Assembly (NCBI GenBank): GCA_012317185.1
Contig: CP048838.1
Location: 3,286,001-3,350,000 of the forward strand
Reading direction: 5' to 3'
DNA from: [Clostridium] innocuum
GTDB taxonomy: Bacteria; Bacillota_I; Bacilli_A; Erysipelotrichales; Erysipelotrichaceae
DNA: 64,000 nt
Shown: in pieces, positions 18,190 through 28,018 of the stretch
How the letters are laid out: each line of letters opens with the position of its first letter
Position numbering within the stretch: the stretch's first letter is position 1
The notes under the pieces: model-generated
The model's database searches: none
Told to the model about the DNA's origin: nothing
Seen by the model: the letters and a program-made list of their open reading frames with translations, nothing else
Made by a program: the position numbers and the translations under genes

Positions 18190-19164
18190 ATGTCAGATGC
18201 AACAAATCAACTCAACTACAGTAACGATCTATTTTTTAAGTACACCCTTTCCCGTGAGGATGAAGGCTCTGTGTACGCCCGCAACACCATCATTGAGCGT
18301 GTTACCGGAATCAGGGTAAAGGAAAGCACCGTGCTCAATCCCAATCTGGATCCAGGCATCATTGGAAAGAAGCGCATCATTCTGGATGTTCATGTGAAGG
18401 ATGAACAAAATCGCCATTTCAATATCGAGATGCAGACGACCTACAAGGGATTAGCAGAAATGATGCGATTTGAATTTTACGGTGCCAGAGCATTGAACAA
18501 TCAGCTCAACAGTGGTAAGAAGTACAGGGATTTAAAGCCGGTATATCAGATTATTTTTATTGACGAATATGCATGGAACAACAGAAATCTGATCAATCAC
18601 TATCAGATGCGCAATGAGCAGGGAGAGAATGAAAGCTACTATCCGCTCATCCTTCGTACCTATATTCATATGCCGGCAATCAATGACATCGTAAAGGAGA
18701 AGGAAATGCAGAGGCTGAATGACTTTGAACAGCTGATATACCTGTTTGAAAATAATGAAAAAAATGATATACTGAAGTCAAAGGAAAGGCTGGTGAAGGT
18801 ATTCATGGATAAGTACGAGGAAATGCAGAAGGATGACGAGCTGTGGTCAACCGCAATGGCGATTCAAATGGGAGAGGCACGTTACCGCTATGGCTTGGAA
18901 GACAGCTATGAAGAGGGGATGAAAGAAGGAATCATGAAAGGGAAAGAAGAAGGTAAAATTGAAGGAGAGAAAGTTGGTATACACAAAGGTAGAATAGAAG
19001 GAAAGATATCACTGCTGCTCCAGCTGCTGGATAGTAAATACCATGAGGATTGCTCAGTCTGGCTATTTTCTTTGAACAATGAACAGATAGAGAATGTATC
19101 CAGCTTGATACTGACATGTAATACATTGCAGGAGCTAAAGGATCAGGTTATGATTAGCCAATAA
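18190..19164 (+). CDS. Rpn-like PD-(D/E)XK nuclease family protein
   Basis: 324 residues. N-terminal DLFFKYTLS and the core ILDVHVKDEQNRHFNIEMQ, near residues 64-82, show the D...E-x-Q catalytic signature of this nuclease family, often annotated as a recombination-promoting nuclease or 'transposase'. A Lys/Glu/Gly-rich stretch near residues 238-275 (EGMKEG, KGKEEGKIEGEK) forms the usual repeat-like linker. GGAGG lies eight bases before ATG. It stands alone and is not inside a visible mobile element. Members recombine or cut DNA; the biological role is unsettled. Confidence 0.85.
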   Translation: MSDATNQLNYSNDLFFKYTLSREDEGSVYARNTIIERVTGIRVKESTVLNPNLDPGIIGKKRIILDVHVKDEQNRHFNIEMQTTYKGLAEMMRFEFYGARALNNQLNSGKKYRDLKPVYQIIFIDEYAWNNRNLINHYQMRNEQGENESYYPLILRTYIHMPAINDIVKEKEMQRLNDFEQLIYLFENNEKNDILKSKERLVKVFMDKYEEMQKDDELWSTAMAIQMGEARYRYGLEDSYEEGMKEGIMKGKEEGKIEGEKVGIHKGRIEGKISLLLQLLDSKYHEDCSVWLFSLNNEQIENVSSLILTCNTLQELKDQVMISQ

Positions 19165-19184
19165 TCATACATAAATACGTAGAG

Positions 19185-19222
19185 AAACTGTTCTATAAGC
19201 TTACACTTATAAAACAGTTTTT
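19185..19222 (+). terminator. Terminator after the Rpn-like gene
   Basis: AAACTGTT-(C)-TATAAG / CTTATA-(A)-AACAGTTT with a T tail. Confidence 0.8.
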
Positions 19223-19582
19223 CATTTGCTTGTTTCCCCAAATTCATAATAATATTGGAAATGATTGCAACAAATGTACCTATGCAGGGCTTTTGCTTGT
19301 TTATGAAATAAATACGAAGGCTGTTGCATAATGCAAATCACAGGGCGATAATAACCCTTTTTCTGTTTAATAAAGTTTTTCATATGGACTAAACATTCTA
19401 TTCTGTTGGGCATTCCCTGTCTTTCTAGGAATTGCTATCACTATCTTTTCTAATTATATATGTGATTACAATCCTTGACTCTGACAGTGTGTCATAGTGT
19501 ATACTTGTCATATACAGCAGCAGGATGCCTAATTGGAAACATTAACGGCAATCAGCTTTGTGATTTAAAAAGGAGAACTGTC
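19223..19582. other. Intergenic region before the Cys-rich gene
   Basis: No gene is supported here. TTGACT at 19475-19480 and TATACT at 19500-19505 are 19 bases apart and may be a weak promoter for the next gene. Confidence 0.35.
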
Positions 19583-20032
19583 ATGAAGGAATGTGAAGAA
19601 TGCTACAGCATCAATAATCGCTCAACACCTATATTGAATCCCAGAGATTGTCTGGAAAATCATCTGCAATACATATGTGGAACCTGTGGCAGATGCATCT
19701 GCGTGAATAGGACGGAGAAAAGTGGTCTACAAAGATGGAATTTCCCTTTCAAAACACTGGAAACCGCCAAGCTGTATCTGCGTAGTGCTGATATTTGTGC
19801 AGAAACAAATTGCGGAATCTATGAAATCAAAAATGAAAGAGGACGATATTCCTATAAGATTTTTAATAGCCCCTCCATTGCAGCCGCTTATACTAACAAC
19901 CATAAGGTATGTCTCAATGAGAAACCTCTATATCAAAGAGAGAGATTTAAACGATATCCAAACGCTGAAATAAGACGTTTAACTTCTCATGAAGTTGACA
20001 TATATCTAAAGGAACAGAATGAGACAAAATAA
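19583..20032 (+). CDS. Cys-rich protein with zinc-ribbon-like N-terminus
   Basis: 149 residues from ATG at 19583, which has AAAGGAGA six bases upstream; the frame is open further upstream but without a start signal. The N-terminal part has C-x-x-C (CEEC) and CGTCGRC, a spacing that suggests a zinc-binding fold. The rest is basic and polar with SAPSIAAAY-like helical segments. No membrane segment. I do not recognise a family. It converges on the surface-protein gene and shares a bidirectional terminator with it. Confidence 0.6.
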   Translation: MKECEECYSINNRSTPILNPRDCLENHLQYICGTCGRCICVNRTEKSGLQRWNFPFKTLETAKLYLRSADICAETNCGIYEIKNERGRYSYKIFNSPSIAAAYTNNHKVCLNEKPLYQRERFKRYPNAEIRRLTSHEVDIYLKEQNETK

Positions 20033-20052
20033 AAACCGGCAATCCGGTTTTT
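20031..20052. terminator. Bidirectional terminator
   Basis: Perfect stem AAAAACCGG-CAAT-CCGGTTTTT between converging genes. Confidence 0.85.
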
Positions 20053-20065
20053 ATTTATGACGATA

Positions 20066-22294
20066 TTATTTCATCAATTGTTTTCTTTTACGCTGAATAG
20101 CAATAATTCCCATCGAAACTAATCCAAGCAGTGCAAATGCTGTAAAGAGACCTGCATTTGTTGTATCTCCGGTATTCGGTGATTTCTTATCATTGGATGG
20201 TTTTTCAGGTGTTGACGGTTTTTCTGTAGCTGCTACTTTTTCATAAACAGGTTTTACAAGCAAATCCTTGGTTACCTTCGTAAAATCAGTATCCCATTTC
20301 ACAAAACGATAGCCTTCAACTTCCGGTGCTTTTGGTGCTGTTGCCGCTTTGTTAGCTTCAACCTTTTCAGTTCTCAGCACTGCGCCATTCATATCGACAA
20401 AGACAACATTATAAATCGTCTTTTCTGGTGTTGGTGTCGGTTCTGGTGTTGGCTCTGGTTTTGGTTCCGGGGTAGTTCCGTTATCATCAATTTTTTTATC
20501 CTCATATACGACAGCATAAGTAGAGAAACGATCTGTTCCAAAGGTTAAAATATTCTTATTATGCTCTGGTACTATTTTATTAACAGCTCCATTATGAACA
20601 CGAAGTATATAGAATTCTCTTCCTTCTGCTAATAGATTCTCAGGGACCACAACAGTGAATTTCATAGGGGTACTCAGATTTGTAATATTTCCTAATACAG
20701 TATCATCTGCTTTGATTAAGACACTCAGGTCAAGATACATTGCCACTGTTGCTGTATTATTACTTTCAGCGGTCAATGCTTCCAGTTCCTTTTGAATTTT
20801 TTTAGCATCAGCCTGTACTTGAGCATTACTGGAATCAGCCTTCTGCACATCTGCAACAACCGTTACTGTCTTGCCTGCTTTTGCAGCTTTAATAACAGCA
20901 TTAGCTGTATCTGTATCTGTGAACTCACTGGAGCCTGCAATAATCTGATCAGTTACATCTTTCAATAACTGTTCTGCTTTCTCATCATTTACACCCACCT
21001 TGATTTCATCAGTAGGTTTGGATGTATCAATAGAAGGAGTTTCTACTGCTACAGGCTTGGTAACCGTAACAGTACAGGAAGCTTTCTTACCGCTTTCTGT
21101 TTCCGCTGTGATTACAGCTTTACCAGACTTCAGTGCAGTAACCTTTCCGTCTTTTACAGTTGCTATTTCAGGCTTATCACTTGACCAGGTTACCGTTTCA
21201 AGAGTTCCTTCAGGTGCCAGAACGGCTGTTACTGTTTTGCTGGCTCCTTCCTCCAATGTTAATTCGTTTTCAGATAAAGTTATATTGCTTGCAAGCGGTG
21301 CAACGGCAAATCCGTCACTAGTCTTGAATGCCTTATATGAATTACTTACATAAGCAGTTGGGTCTGTATTGAAAATACCACCATTAACCCTCACATTTTC
21401 TTTTGCATTCGCCCAATCAGATACAACCCATTCTTTATTTTCATTTTTGCTCCATGTATATGCAAGTAAAGCTTCGCTGCTGCTTGATGTAAAGGTTCCT
21501 CCTGAGATTGTCACATTTGGAATAGAGCTATAACCAGGGCGATTTACAACAGAAATAGCTGCACCATCCGGGATAGCACCATCTCCTGTTTTGCTGTTTC
21601 TTTTGTCTGCTCCGGTACCTGAGACAGTACCTCCGTTGATATTCATTACAGATAGATTACCGGAACATAATTGAATACCAAGATCACCTTTAACAGTACC
21701 ACCATTGATTGTGATTTCCCCGGTCTGTGGATGATAAATTGCTGCACCTGTACCATCAGGATCTGCATTAGAAATAGAACCACCATTTATCACAATCGTG
21801 GTACCATTATTATTGAGACCATTACCAGCGATGCCATACCACTCACCTTTAAAGCTTCCGCTGTTCAATATCAAGCTGGAATTAACAAATACTCCCACTG
21901 CACACTGATACCCGAAAATTGAACCAGTACCAACACTATCATTGACTGTCATTGATGAATTATACAGTCGAATCGGTGCATTTGTTTTACCAACACTATC
22001 ATTCAGCTCCTGTTTAATGTTTAACCCATTGAGGTCTAGTGAAAAGGTTTTATCTTTTACATCAATAGAAGCTGTCAAATTTATATCTTGAAGTAATTTG
22101 ATTGATTGTCCTTCTTGTACTGACTGAATCGCTTCAGACAACGATGCATAGGATGTACCATTGATCTCAGCAACAGCATTTGATACAGTTTCATTCGTCT
22201 TTTCCGTTTGTACATCTGCCGCATACAAAGTGGTTGGCGTTACGCATACGGCAGTTAGAGCTATCGTAGCAAATAACGTTAATAATTTTTTCAT
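20066..22294 (-). CDS. Sortase-anchored surface protein with beta-helix-like and Ig-like domains
   Basis: About 742 residues from MKKLLTLF. A signal peptide ends near LYAADV. Residues ~40-320 hold repeated short strands around INGG and ISGG (for example TIVINGGSIS, ITINGGTVKG, VTISGGTFT), typical of a right-handed parallel beta helix. A Big_2-like Ig domain follows (LTLEEGASKTVTAVLAPEG ... WSSDKPEIATVKDGKVTA), then a Pro-Glu-Thr linker, then a repeat-like domain (VVFVDMNGAVLRTEKV ... GYRFVKWDTDF). The end is a sorting signal SPNTGD, a membrane helix and a KRKRK-type tail. Start ATG at 22294 gives the best signal peptide; an ATG 11 codons earlier precedes it. Likely an adhesin or glycan-binding protein. 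Confidence 0.85.
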   Translation of the reverse strand: MKKLLTLFATIALTAVCVTPTTLYAADVQTEKTNETVSNAVAEINGTSYASLSEAIQSVQEGQSIKLLQDINLTASIDVKDKTFSLDLNGLNIKQELNDSVGKTNAPIRLYNSSMTVNDSVGTGSIFGYQCAVGVFVNSSLILNSGSFKGEWYGIAGNGLNNNGTTIVINGGSISNADPDGTGAAIYHPQTGEITINGGTVKGDLGIQLCSGNLSVMNINGGTVSGTGADKRNSKTGDGAIPDGAAISVVNRPGYSSIPNVTISGGTFTSSSSEALLAYTWSKNENKEWVVSDWANAKENVRVNGGIFNTDPTAYVSNSYKAFKTSDGFAVAPLASNITLSENELTLEEGASKTVTAVLAPEGTLETVTWSSDKPEIATVKDGKVTALKSGKAVITAETESGKKASCTVTVTKPVAVETPSIDTSKPTDEIKVGVNDEKAEQLLKDVTDQIIAGSSEFTDTDTANAVIKAAKAGKTVTVVADVQKADSSNAQVQADAKKIQKELEALTAESNNTATVAMYLDLSVLIKADDTVLGNITNLSTPMKFTVVVPENLLAEGREFYILRVHNGAVNKIVPEHNKNILTFGTDRFSTYAVVYEDKKIDDNGTTPEPKPEPTPEPTPTPEKTIYNVVFVDMNGAVLRTEKVEANKAATAPKAPEVEGYRFVKWDTDFTKVTKDLLVKPVYEKVAATEKPSTPEKPSNDKKSPNTGDTTNAGLFTAFALLGLVSMGIIAIQRKRKQLMK

Positions 22295-22448
22295 ACAGTA
22301 TGTATTCCTCCTTTTTCCATCTTTCAAACATTTAAAAATAAGAAATTCGTATTATCTATCCCTCCCATCTCAAAACGTATACATATATGAATGAAAGGAA
22401 AATAGACAAATATGAAGGAAAAAGTGTATTTTTTCAGTAAAAATAGTC

Positions 22449-22477
22449 TAAAAAAGCAAGTTTTTCAACCTGCTTTC
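22449..22477 (-). terminator. Possible attenuator in the surface-protein leader
   Basis: Minus-strand AAGCAGG-TTGAAAAA-CTTGCTT followed by T residues, located about 35 bases after a predicted promoter and 155 bases before the gene start. Confidence 0.5.
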
Positions 22478-22513
22478 TGCTATCTATTATGTTATACGTT
22501 TGAATACAACTAT

Positions 22514-22542
22514 AGTATAGCGCTTAAAATGGCACTTTGCAA
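22514..22542 (-). promoter_or_regulatory. Promoter of the surface-protein gene
   Basis: Minus-strand TTGCAA (22537-22542) and TATACT (22514-22519), 17 bases apart. Confidence 0.65.
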
Positions 22543-22707
22543 CCATTCTTTTTAAAGGATATTTGTATGACACACATATGATTTTCTGCAAAGCTCATAT
22601 GATACAGAAGAGATTATCCGATTTCTGTACAACAGAAAACAACATAAAAAGCTGCTTTGACAATCTCTATTTCAATAAAGCTTTACTTGACAGTAATAAT
22701 CCTATAC

Positions 22708-22743
22708 AAAAAAGCAATAGTTGCATGAAAACCATTGCTTTTC
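22708..22743 (-). terminator. Terminator of the glycan operon
   Basis: Minus-strand AAAAGCAAT / ATTGCTTTTT stem with T tail, just after the amidohydrolase stop. Confidence 0.75.
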
Positions 22744-22748
22744 AAGGC

Positions 22749-23819
22749 TTATTTATTCTGTAGCAAAAACTGCTGTTCATCCATATTCATAATACGACAT
22801 GCATTCTGATAATAGACTTTTCGCAAAATTTCATCCGATAGACCGATTCCATAGATTCGCCATCTCCCCTGTCCCGGAAGCTCGCCATTTGGCTGATATG
22901 GAAAATATTCATCCATGGATTCCAGAAAACGGTAATAAATGGAATGCTGTCCCAGATCCAGCGGACAGCAATCCGTTCCGAATACAATGCGTTCTGAATA
23001 CGTTTCAAAGAATGTTTTACTGGAATAGGGCACTCTCCCCAGCTCTGCTACACGCGCCGCCATATCCACATACATATTATCGTATCGATCCAGACGCAGT
23101 GCAACATGCTTCAGATTTTCCGCATAGCTGCCGAAATGTGCAATTATAAAGGTTGTTTGCGGGTGGTTCTCCACCATACGATCCTGCATATCCATAAGTT
23201 CTTCAAAGCACAACTGCCCCGGTTTGCCAAACTGCCAGTCAGGATGACAGTTCAATTCCTCAAAGCGTTCATTATGACGATCAGCAGGCTTAAAAAACGC
23301 TACTGGATCCGCAATATGAATTAAAATTGGCATGTGCAGTTCCGCTGCTGTTTGATACACAACATCCAGACGCGAATCATCTGTTCGAATATACCTGCCG
23401 TACGTATCCCTGTATTCCAGTGAAATGACCTTCCACATCTTGATACCGCGTGCTCCCTTCCGATAAGCTTCCATCAAATGATTACGCACCCATTGCTTGA
23501 AATCCGGATCATCAATTCTGGATACATCGATCCATACAAATGTAGTTATATAATTCTCAAAACCCTCCGTCTTACGAATCATGGCATCAAGCTCATTTCC
23601 CCAGACACCATCAAGATTCACGATATGTGCAACGCCAACATCCTGCAAAGCTTCGACATAATCCGCAGTATGATACAGTGCCGCATAACCGGGGCCGGGA
23701 ACCAGATTACCCATATGTGTATGCATATCGAATACCGGAAATTTCGGTTTGCATATCGGATGCTGTGGTGTTATACATTCTGCATACGGGTCAAACTGTG
23801 ATAAATAGAGATCGTTCAT
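22749..23819 (-). CDS. Amidohydrolase family (amidohydrolase_2) protein
   Basis: 356 residues. A TIM-barrel metal hydrolase is indicated by HTH at about residue 33 (FDMHTHMG), KMW near 122, ILIHIAD near 165, FIIAHFG near 223 and FGTDCCP near 277. Members hydrolyse or decarboxylate diverse small ring compounds; the substrate is not evident. Its place as the last gene of a glycosidase/sugar ABC operon, overlapping the ATPase gene by ATGA, implies a role on the imported sugar or its aglycone. That is unusual for this kind of operon. Confidence 0.8.
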   Translation of the reverse strand: MNDLYLSQFDPYAECITPQHPICKPKFPVFDMHTHMGNLVPGPGYAALYHTADYVEALQDVGVAHIVNLDGVWGNELDAMIRKTEGFENYITTFVWIDVSRIDDPDFKQWVRNHLMEAYRKGARGIKMWKVISLEYRDTYGRYIRTDDSRLDVVYQTAAELHMPILIHIADPVAFFKPADRHNERFEELNCHPDWQFGKPGQLCFEELMDMQDRMVENHPQTTFIIAHFGSYAENLKHVALRLDRYDNMYVDMAARVAELGRVPYSSKTFFETYSERIVFGTDCCPLDLGQHSIYYRFLESMDEYFPYQPNGELPGQGRWRIYGIGLSDEILRKVYYQNACRIMNMDEQQFLLQNK

Positions 23820-24910
23820 GAATGAATTGCCTCTTCTGTTTCCGGATCAAAGAAATTCATACGGTTCGCATCTATCGTCAGTTTCAGCATCTGATGCGGC
23901 TGCAGCTCCATACGCGCATTTACCTTGGCAACCATCGGCGTGTTACCGATCGTCCCATGCAGTATATATTCATTTCCCAGCAGTTCCTTTACATCCAACT
24001 GATAGTCTATGACAGATTTTGGATAGGTCTGTGCTACGATTTCCTCCATGTAGATGTTTTCCGGACGGATTCCCATGATAATTCTTTTATTCTCATAGGT
24101 TTTCAGACTCTCCTTCGCAAGATTATTTACTTCAATTGAATGTGCATCAAAGCAGAACATACCTTCCTTATACGTTCCCTCGATGAAATTCATAGCTGGA
24201 CTTCCTAAAAAGCCTGCCACAAACATATTAGCCGGATGCTCGTAAATTTCCTTCGGTGCTCCGATTTGCTGGATATACCCATCCTTCATAACAACAATGC
24301 GGCTCGCCATCGTCATAGCCTCTGTCTGATCATGAGTAACATAAATTGTCGTCGCTCCGATGCGTTCATGCAGCTTTATGATTTCAGAACGCATCTGCAC
24401 GCGCAGCTTGGCATCCAGATTAGATAACGGCTCATCCATCAAAAACACCTTGGCATTGCGGACAATTGCCCTCCCCAGAGCAACCCTTTGCCGCTGTCCG
24501 CCGGATAGTGCTTTTGGCTTGCGTTTCAGATATGGTTCGATTTCCAAAATTCGCGCTGCTTCGTGAATACGCTTATCTATTTCATCCTTTGGCACCTTTT
24601 TGATTTTCATGCCGAACGCCATATTATCATAGACACTCATGTGCGGATATAGCGCATAGGATTGAAATACCATGGCGATATCACGGTCCTTACTTGGCAC
24701 ATCATTTTCCAGTACATCATCAATATACAGACTGCCGCTGGATATTTCCTCGAGACCGGCAATCATGCGAAGCGTCGTGGATTTACCGCAGCCGGACGGA
24801 CCTACAAAAACAATGAATTCCTTATCCTTGATTTCCAGATTGAAATCAAAAACAGCCTGTACCTTATTATCATATATCTTATTTATATTCTCTAACCTCA
24901 AATTTGCCAT
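23816..24910 (-). CDS. Sugar ABC transporter ATP-binding protein, MsmK/UgpC type
   Basis: 364 residues. Walker A GPSGCGKST near 38-46, Q-loop FQSYALYPHM, signature LSGGQRQRVALGRAI near 135, Walker B VFLMDEPLSNLDAKLR and switch THDQTEAMTM are all intact. The C-terminal ~130 residues form the regulatory TOBE-type domain (IMGIRPENI). Such ATPases energise carbohydrate importers of the CUT1 class and may serve more than one. It is downstream of two permease genes and a binding protein gene. Confidence 0.93.
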   Translation of the reverse strand: MANLRLENINKIYDNKVQAVFDFNLEIKDKEFIVFVGPSGCGKSTTLRMIAGLEEISSGSLYIDDVLENDVPSKDRDIAMVFQSYALYPHMSVYDNMAFGMKIKKVPKDEIDKRIHEAARILEIEPYLKRKPKALSGGQRQRVALGRAIVRNAKVFLMDEPLSNLDAKLRVQMRSEIIKLHERIGATTIYVTHDQTEAMTMASRIVVMKDGYIQQIGAPKEIYEHPANMFVAGFLGSPAMNFIEGTYKEGMFCFDAHSIEVNNLAKESLKTYENKRIIMGIRPENIYMEEIVAQTYPKSVIDYQLDVKELLGNEYILHGTIGNTPMVAKVNARMELQPHQMLKLTIDANRMNFFDPETEEAIHS

Positions 24911-24922
24911 ATCTGCTCTCCT

Positions 24923-25759
24923 TTATTTCATACCTGTCATCGCGATACCCTTGATGAAATGCTTCTGGAAAATCATGAAAACGACGGTAACCGGCACCAT
25001 AATCAATGCAGAAGCAGCCATTGTTGCGGAAAGGTCAGCCATATGCTGCGATGCGAAGAAGGACAAAGCCAACGGCAACGTCATTTTCTTAACCTCATTC
25101 AGCATAATCAGTGGATTCAGATAATCGTTCCAGTAATTCAGGAATGTGAAGATAGCCAATGCACCAAGTGCTGGTCGTATCTGAGGAATAATGATTTTCC
25201 AGAAAATCGTGAAATCTCCTGCCCCGTCCAGCTTAGCACTTTCAATAAGCTCTCTTGGTATCTCATCACAAAACTGCTTGCATAGATATATACCGAAGGC
25301 GTTTACGAAGGAGGGTAGAATCAAAGCGCCTGCACTGTTATACAATCCCAGTGAATTGATCAAAAGGAATGAAGGAATCATAGTTGTCTGTGCGGGAACC
25401 ATCATACTGGCAAGCAGGATGGCAAACAATAGCTTTTTGCGTTTGAATTGAAACTTTGAGAACACATAGCCTACCAGTGCGCTGGTGAACAGAATAATGA
25501 CGGTATTTGTCACCGTAATAAATGCACTGTTTTTAAACCAGGTGAAGAATGGGGATTGTGTCAATACTTTTTCATATCCACTGAGTGTTGGCTCCAGCGG
25601 CAAAAGATGTCTAGGATTAACCAGAATCTCCTGTGTGCTTTTGAAAGAATTGGACAGCATCCAGAAATACGGCATGATGAAGAAAATTGCAAGGATCGCA
25701 AGACCGATAAAGATACTATAGCGGACAGCCTTTTGTTTTGTCATTTTATGTTTTTTCAT
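24923..25759 (-). CDS. Sugar ABC transporter permease, MalG type
   Basis: 278 residues with six membrane helices. The EAA loop appears as ELIESAKLDGAGDFTIFWKIIIPQIRPALG near residue 188, where it contacts the ATPase. FSKFQFKRKKLLFAILLASMMVP is a typical CUT1 helix pair. It is spaced 12 bases from the ATPase gene and one base from the other permease gene. Confidence 0.93.
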   Translation of the reverse strand: MKKHKMTKQKAVRYSIFIGLAILAIFFIMPYFWMLSNSFKSTQEILVNPRHLLPLEPTLSGYEKVLTQSPFFTWFKNSAFITVTNTVIILFTSALVGYVFSKFQFKRKKLLFAILLASMMVPAQTTMIPSFLLINSLGLYNSAGALILPSFVNAFGIYLCKQFCDEIPRELIESAKLDGAGDFTIFWKIIIPQIRPALGALAIFTFLNYWNDYLNPLIMLNEVKKMTLPLALSFFASQHMADLSATMAASALIMVPVTVVFMIFQKHFIKGIAMTGMK

Positions 25760-25760
25760 A

Positions 25761-26645
25761 TCAATACTCCCATTCTACCTTATTAGCACGCTGCTGGATG
25801 AGGGAAACAACCATAATAATCATGAACAATGCCAGAGAGATAGCCGAAGCATATCCCATGTCCTTAGTTTCAAAGGCTGTCTTATAAATATAGCTGGTCA
25901 AAACCAATCCTGAATTCTGCGGGCCATTACGAACTGCCATGACAGCGAACTGCGCAAATGCCTGAAAGTGAGAAATCAGTGTCATGATGGTCACAAATGT
26001 AAAGGTTCGCTTCAGCAGAGGCAATGTGATATGACGGAATTTCTGCCAGCCGCTGGCACCATCCAAATCAGCTGCTTCATAGAATTCACCAGGGATTCCA
26101 TCGATACCTGCCGTAAAGAGGATGATGTTGTAGCCGATATCTGCCCATATAGAGAATACAATGATGGACCACATGAGCACATCAGGGTTTCCAAGCCAAT
26201 TCACCTCTGCTAAACCAAGGGTACGCAATGCCATATTGGCCAGTCCGTTTGTGGTAGGTAAAATACTCTTTGCCCAAACTACACTGGAAGCGACCAGGGG
26301 GGCAACACATGGCAGGAAGAAAATCATACGGAAGAGACTTCGGGTCTTGTTAGATTTAAACATACTGATCAGCTGTGCAATTCCCAAGGATATCACGATA
26401 TTCAGTGCAACGGTAATCACAACAAAGAACAATGTGTTTTTCGTTGCTTTCCAGAATACTGGATCCTGTACAAGACGGACAAAGTTATCTAAACCTACGA
26501 AATGGTTATCGGATCGTAAAGGATTATAATCAAAGAATGATATCGCAAGACCTCCGATAATGGGACCAATCATAAAAATCATAAGATGGAGAAAGATTGG
26601 AATCAGGACGATGAGAATGAATTTTTTGTTTTTCAATGGGTTCAC
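25761..26645 (-). CDS. Sugar ABC transporter permease, MalF type
   Basis: 294 residues with six membrane helices. EAA loop: EFYEAADLDGASGWQKFRHITLPLLKRTF near residue 195. The N-terminal FFDYNPLRSDNHFVGLDNFVRL is characteristic of CUT1 MalF-type subunits. It forms the importer with the adjacent MalG-type subunit, ATPase and lipoprotein. Confidence 0.93.
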   Translation of the reverse strand: MNPLKNKKFILIVLIPIFLHLMIFMIGPIIGGLAISFFDYNPLRSDNHFVGLDNFVRLVQDPVFWKATKNTLFFVVITVALNIVISLGIAQLISMFKSNKTRSLFRMIFFLPCVAPLVASSVVWAKSILPTTNGLANMALRTLGLAEVNWLGNPDVLMWSIIVFSIWADIGYNIILFTAGIDGIPGEFYEAADLDGASGWQKFRHITLPLLKRTFTFVTIMTLISHFQAFAQFAVMAVRNGPQNSGLVLTSYIYKTAFETKDMGYASAISLALFMIIMVVSLIQQRANKVEWEY

Positions 26646-26692
26646 CTTCTTTTAGATTAGGGAAGATCGATGTCCTCTTCCCTATACTGGCA

Positions 26693-27973
26693 TTATTTTT
26701 TTATAATACCGTTTAATTCCTTCTCCATAGTAATTAGTGCCTGATCAACATTTTTAATATCACCGCGTACCAGCTTTTGGAAGGTTGCATTCACCTTTTC
26801 CTTAAACTGATCTGTATTGAAATGACCAATGAATTGCGACTTGTCAAGAATTTTCACAAGTGGTTCGGCATATGGCATCTGTTTGATAAATTCCGGATTG
26901 GATGCGACAGATTTTTTCGGAGGAATTTGAGAGCATGCGATATTATGTTTCATCAGCACATCATCCTGGAAGAAATATTCAAGAAATTTGAATGCTGCTT
27001 CCTGTTGTTTGCTGTTTCCATTAACCGCCATAGACCATCCAGTTTCTGCAGCAAATGCCGGCTTATCACCAAACCATGGCATAGATACATAATCAAAATC
27101 TTTTCCATATTCCAGGCCGAAGGAGGTGGTGCCCTCCGCAATTGTCCACGGACCGCGCGGAACCATAACAACATTTCCTGCATACAGCTGCTGATATCCT
27201 TCCATATCACCGCCTCCATCAAGACCTTCCATCGTTGTGACACCATCGACCTTCACCATATCATACAACTCCTGCAGTGCTGCCTTTGCCTGTGGTGTCT
27301 GCAGATTGAAGCTACCGTCCTCGTTTTGATAGGTGCCTCCAGTGGACAGAATCATGGACAGGAACATATATGGTACAGAATCCCAATTCACAAAATCAAA
27401 GCCCTTGATTGTAATGGTGTCCCCATCCTTTTTCGTAGCTTTTTTCGCTGTTTCTCTTAATTCCTTCCAGGTGGTAGGAGTCTTCAAATTATGTTCACTC
27501 ATCAATTTCTTATTGACAAGCATAGCACCATTTTCAATATTGAATTCCATTGGCAGACCATACAGCTTGCCTTCATATTCCAAAGCGCCAATCGTAGATG
27601 GGTACACATCGTCATGAATGGTCTTTGACAGATTTTCCGGTATCTCAGCAAGCGCTCCGGTACTGGCGAAATCCAGACCCCAGCCGCCCCATAGCTCGTA
27701 AATATCTGCTCCGCCTTCCTTGGAAATCAAGGATGTTTGGACCTTGGATTCAAATTGATCATATGGGAAGAATTCGAAATTGATATGAATATCCGGATTC
27801 TTTTTCTCAAATTCTCTGGCAATTTCCTGATAAGAAGCTGCCCATGGTTCATTCTGGTGTCCCCAGAAGGTCAATTCCACCTTATCCCCATCAGATCCCC
27901 CGGAAGATGAACTACAGCCGAACATCGTTGCACTTAACAGCGCTGATAATCCACAGCAAACTAATTTTTTCAT
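26693..27973 (-). CDS. Sugar-binding lipoprotein of the ABC importer
   Basis: 426 residues. The signal sequence ends in a lipobox ATMFGC, giving a lipid-anchored Cys at residue 20, followed by a Ser/Gly linker. The body shows LTFWGHQNEPWAASYQEIAREFEKKNPDI, the start of family 1 extracellular solute-binding proteins, and VPRGPWTIAEG and WSMAVNGNSKQQEAAFKFLEYF later. It captures an oligosaccharide for the adjacent permeases; the sugar is inferred from the neighbouring glycosidase. Confidence 0.92.
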   Translation of the reverse strand: MKKLVCCGLSALLSATMFGCSSSSGGSDGDKVELTFWGHQNEPWAASYQEIAREFEKKNPDIHINFEFFPYDQFESKVQTSLISKEGGADIYELWGGWGLDFASTGALAEIPENLSKTIHDDVYPSTIGALEYEGKLYGLPMEFNIENGAMLVNKKLMSEHNLKTPTTWKELRETAKKATKKDGDTITIKGFDFVNWDSVPYMFLSMILSTGGTYQNEDGSFNLQTPQAKAALQELYDMVKVDGVTTMEGLDGGGDMEGYQQLYAGNVVMVPRGPWTIAEGTTSFGLEYGKDFDYVSMPWFGDKPAFAAETGWSMAVNGNSKQQEAAFKFLEYFFQDDVLMKHNIACSQIPPKKSVASNPEFIKQMPYAEPLVKILDKSQFIGHFNTDQFKEKVNATFQKLVRGDIKNVDQALITMEKELNGIIKK

Positions 27974-28018
27974 CGATTTTCTCCTCGCTTTGCTTTAATG
28001 TTTTGATTTACTCCCGTC

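Noticed and set aside
18190..19164. Rpn-like gene as part of an insertion sequence
   Set aside because: No terminal inverted repeats or target duplications flank it, so no mobile element is called.
19222..19413. 63-codon minus-strand ORF between the Rpn-like and Cys-rich genes
   Set aside because: It starts without a ribosome site and ends within the terminator; no motif supports it.
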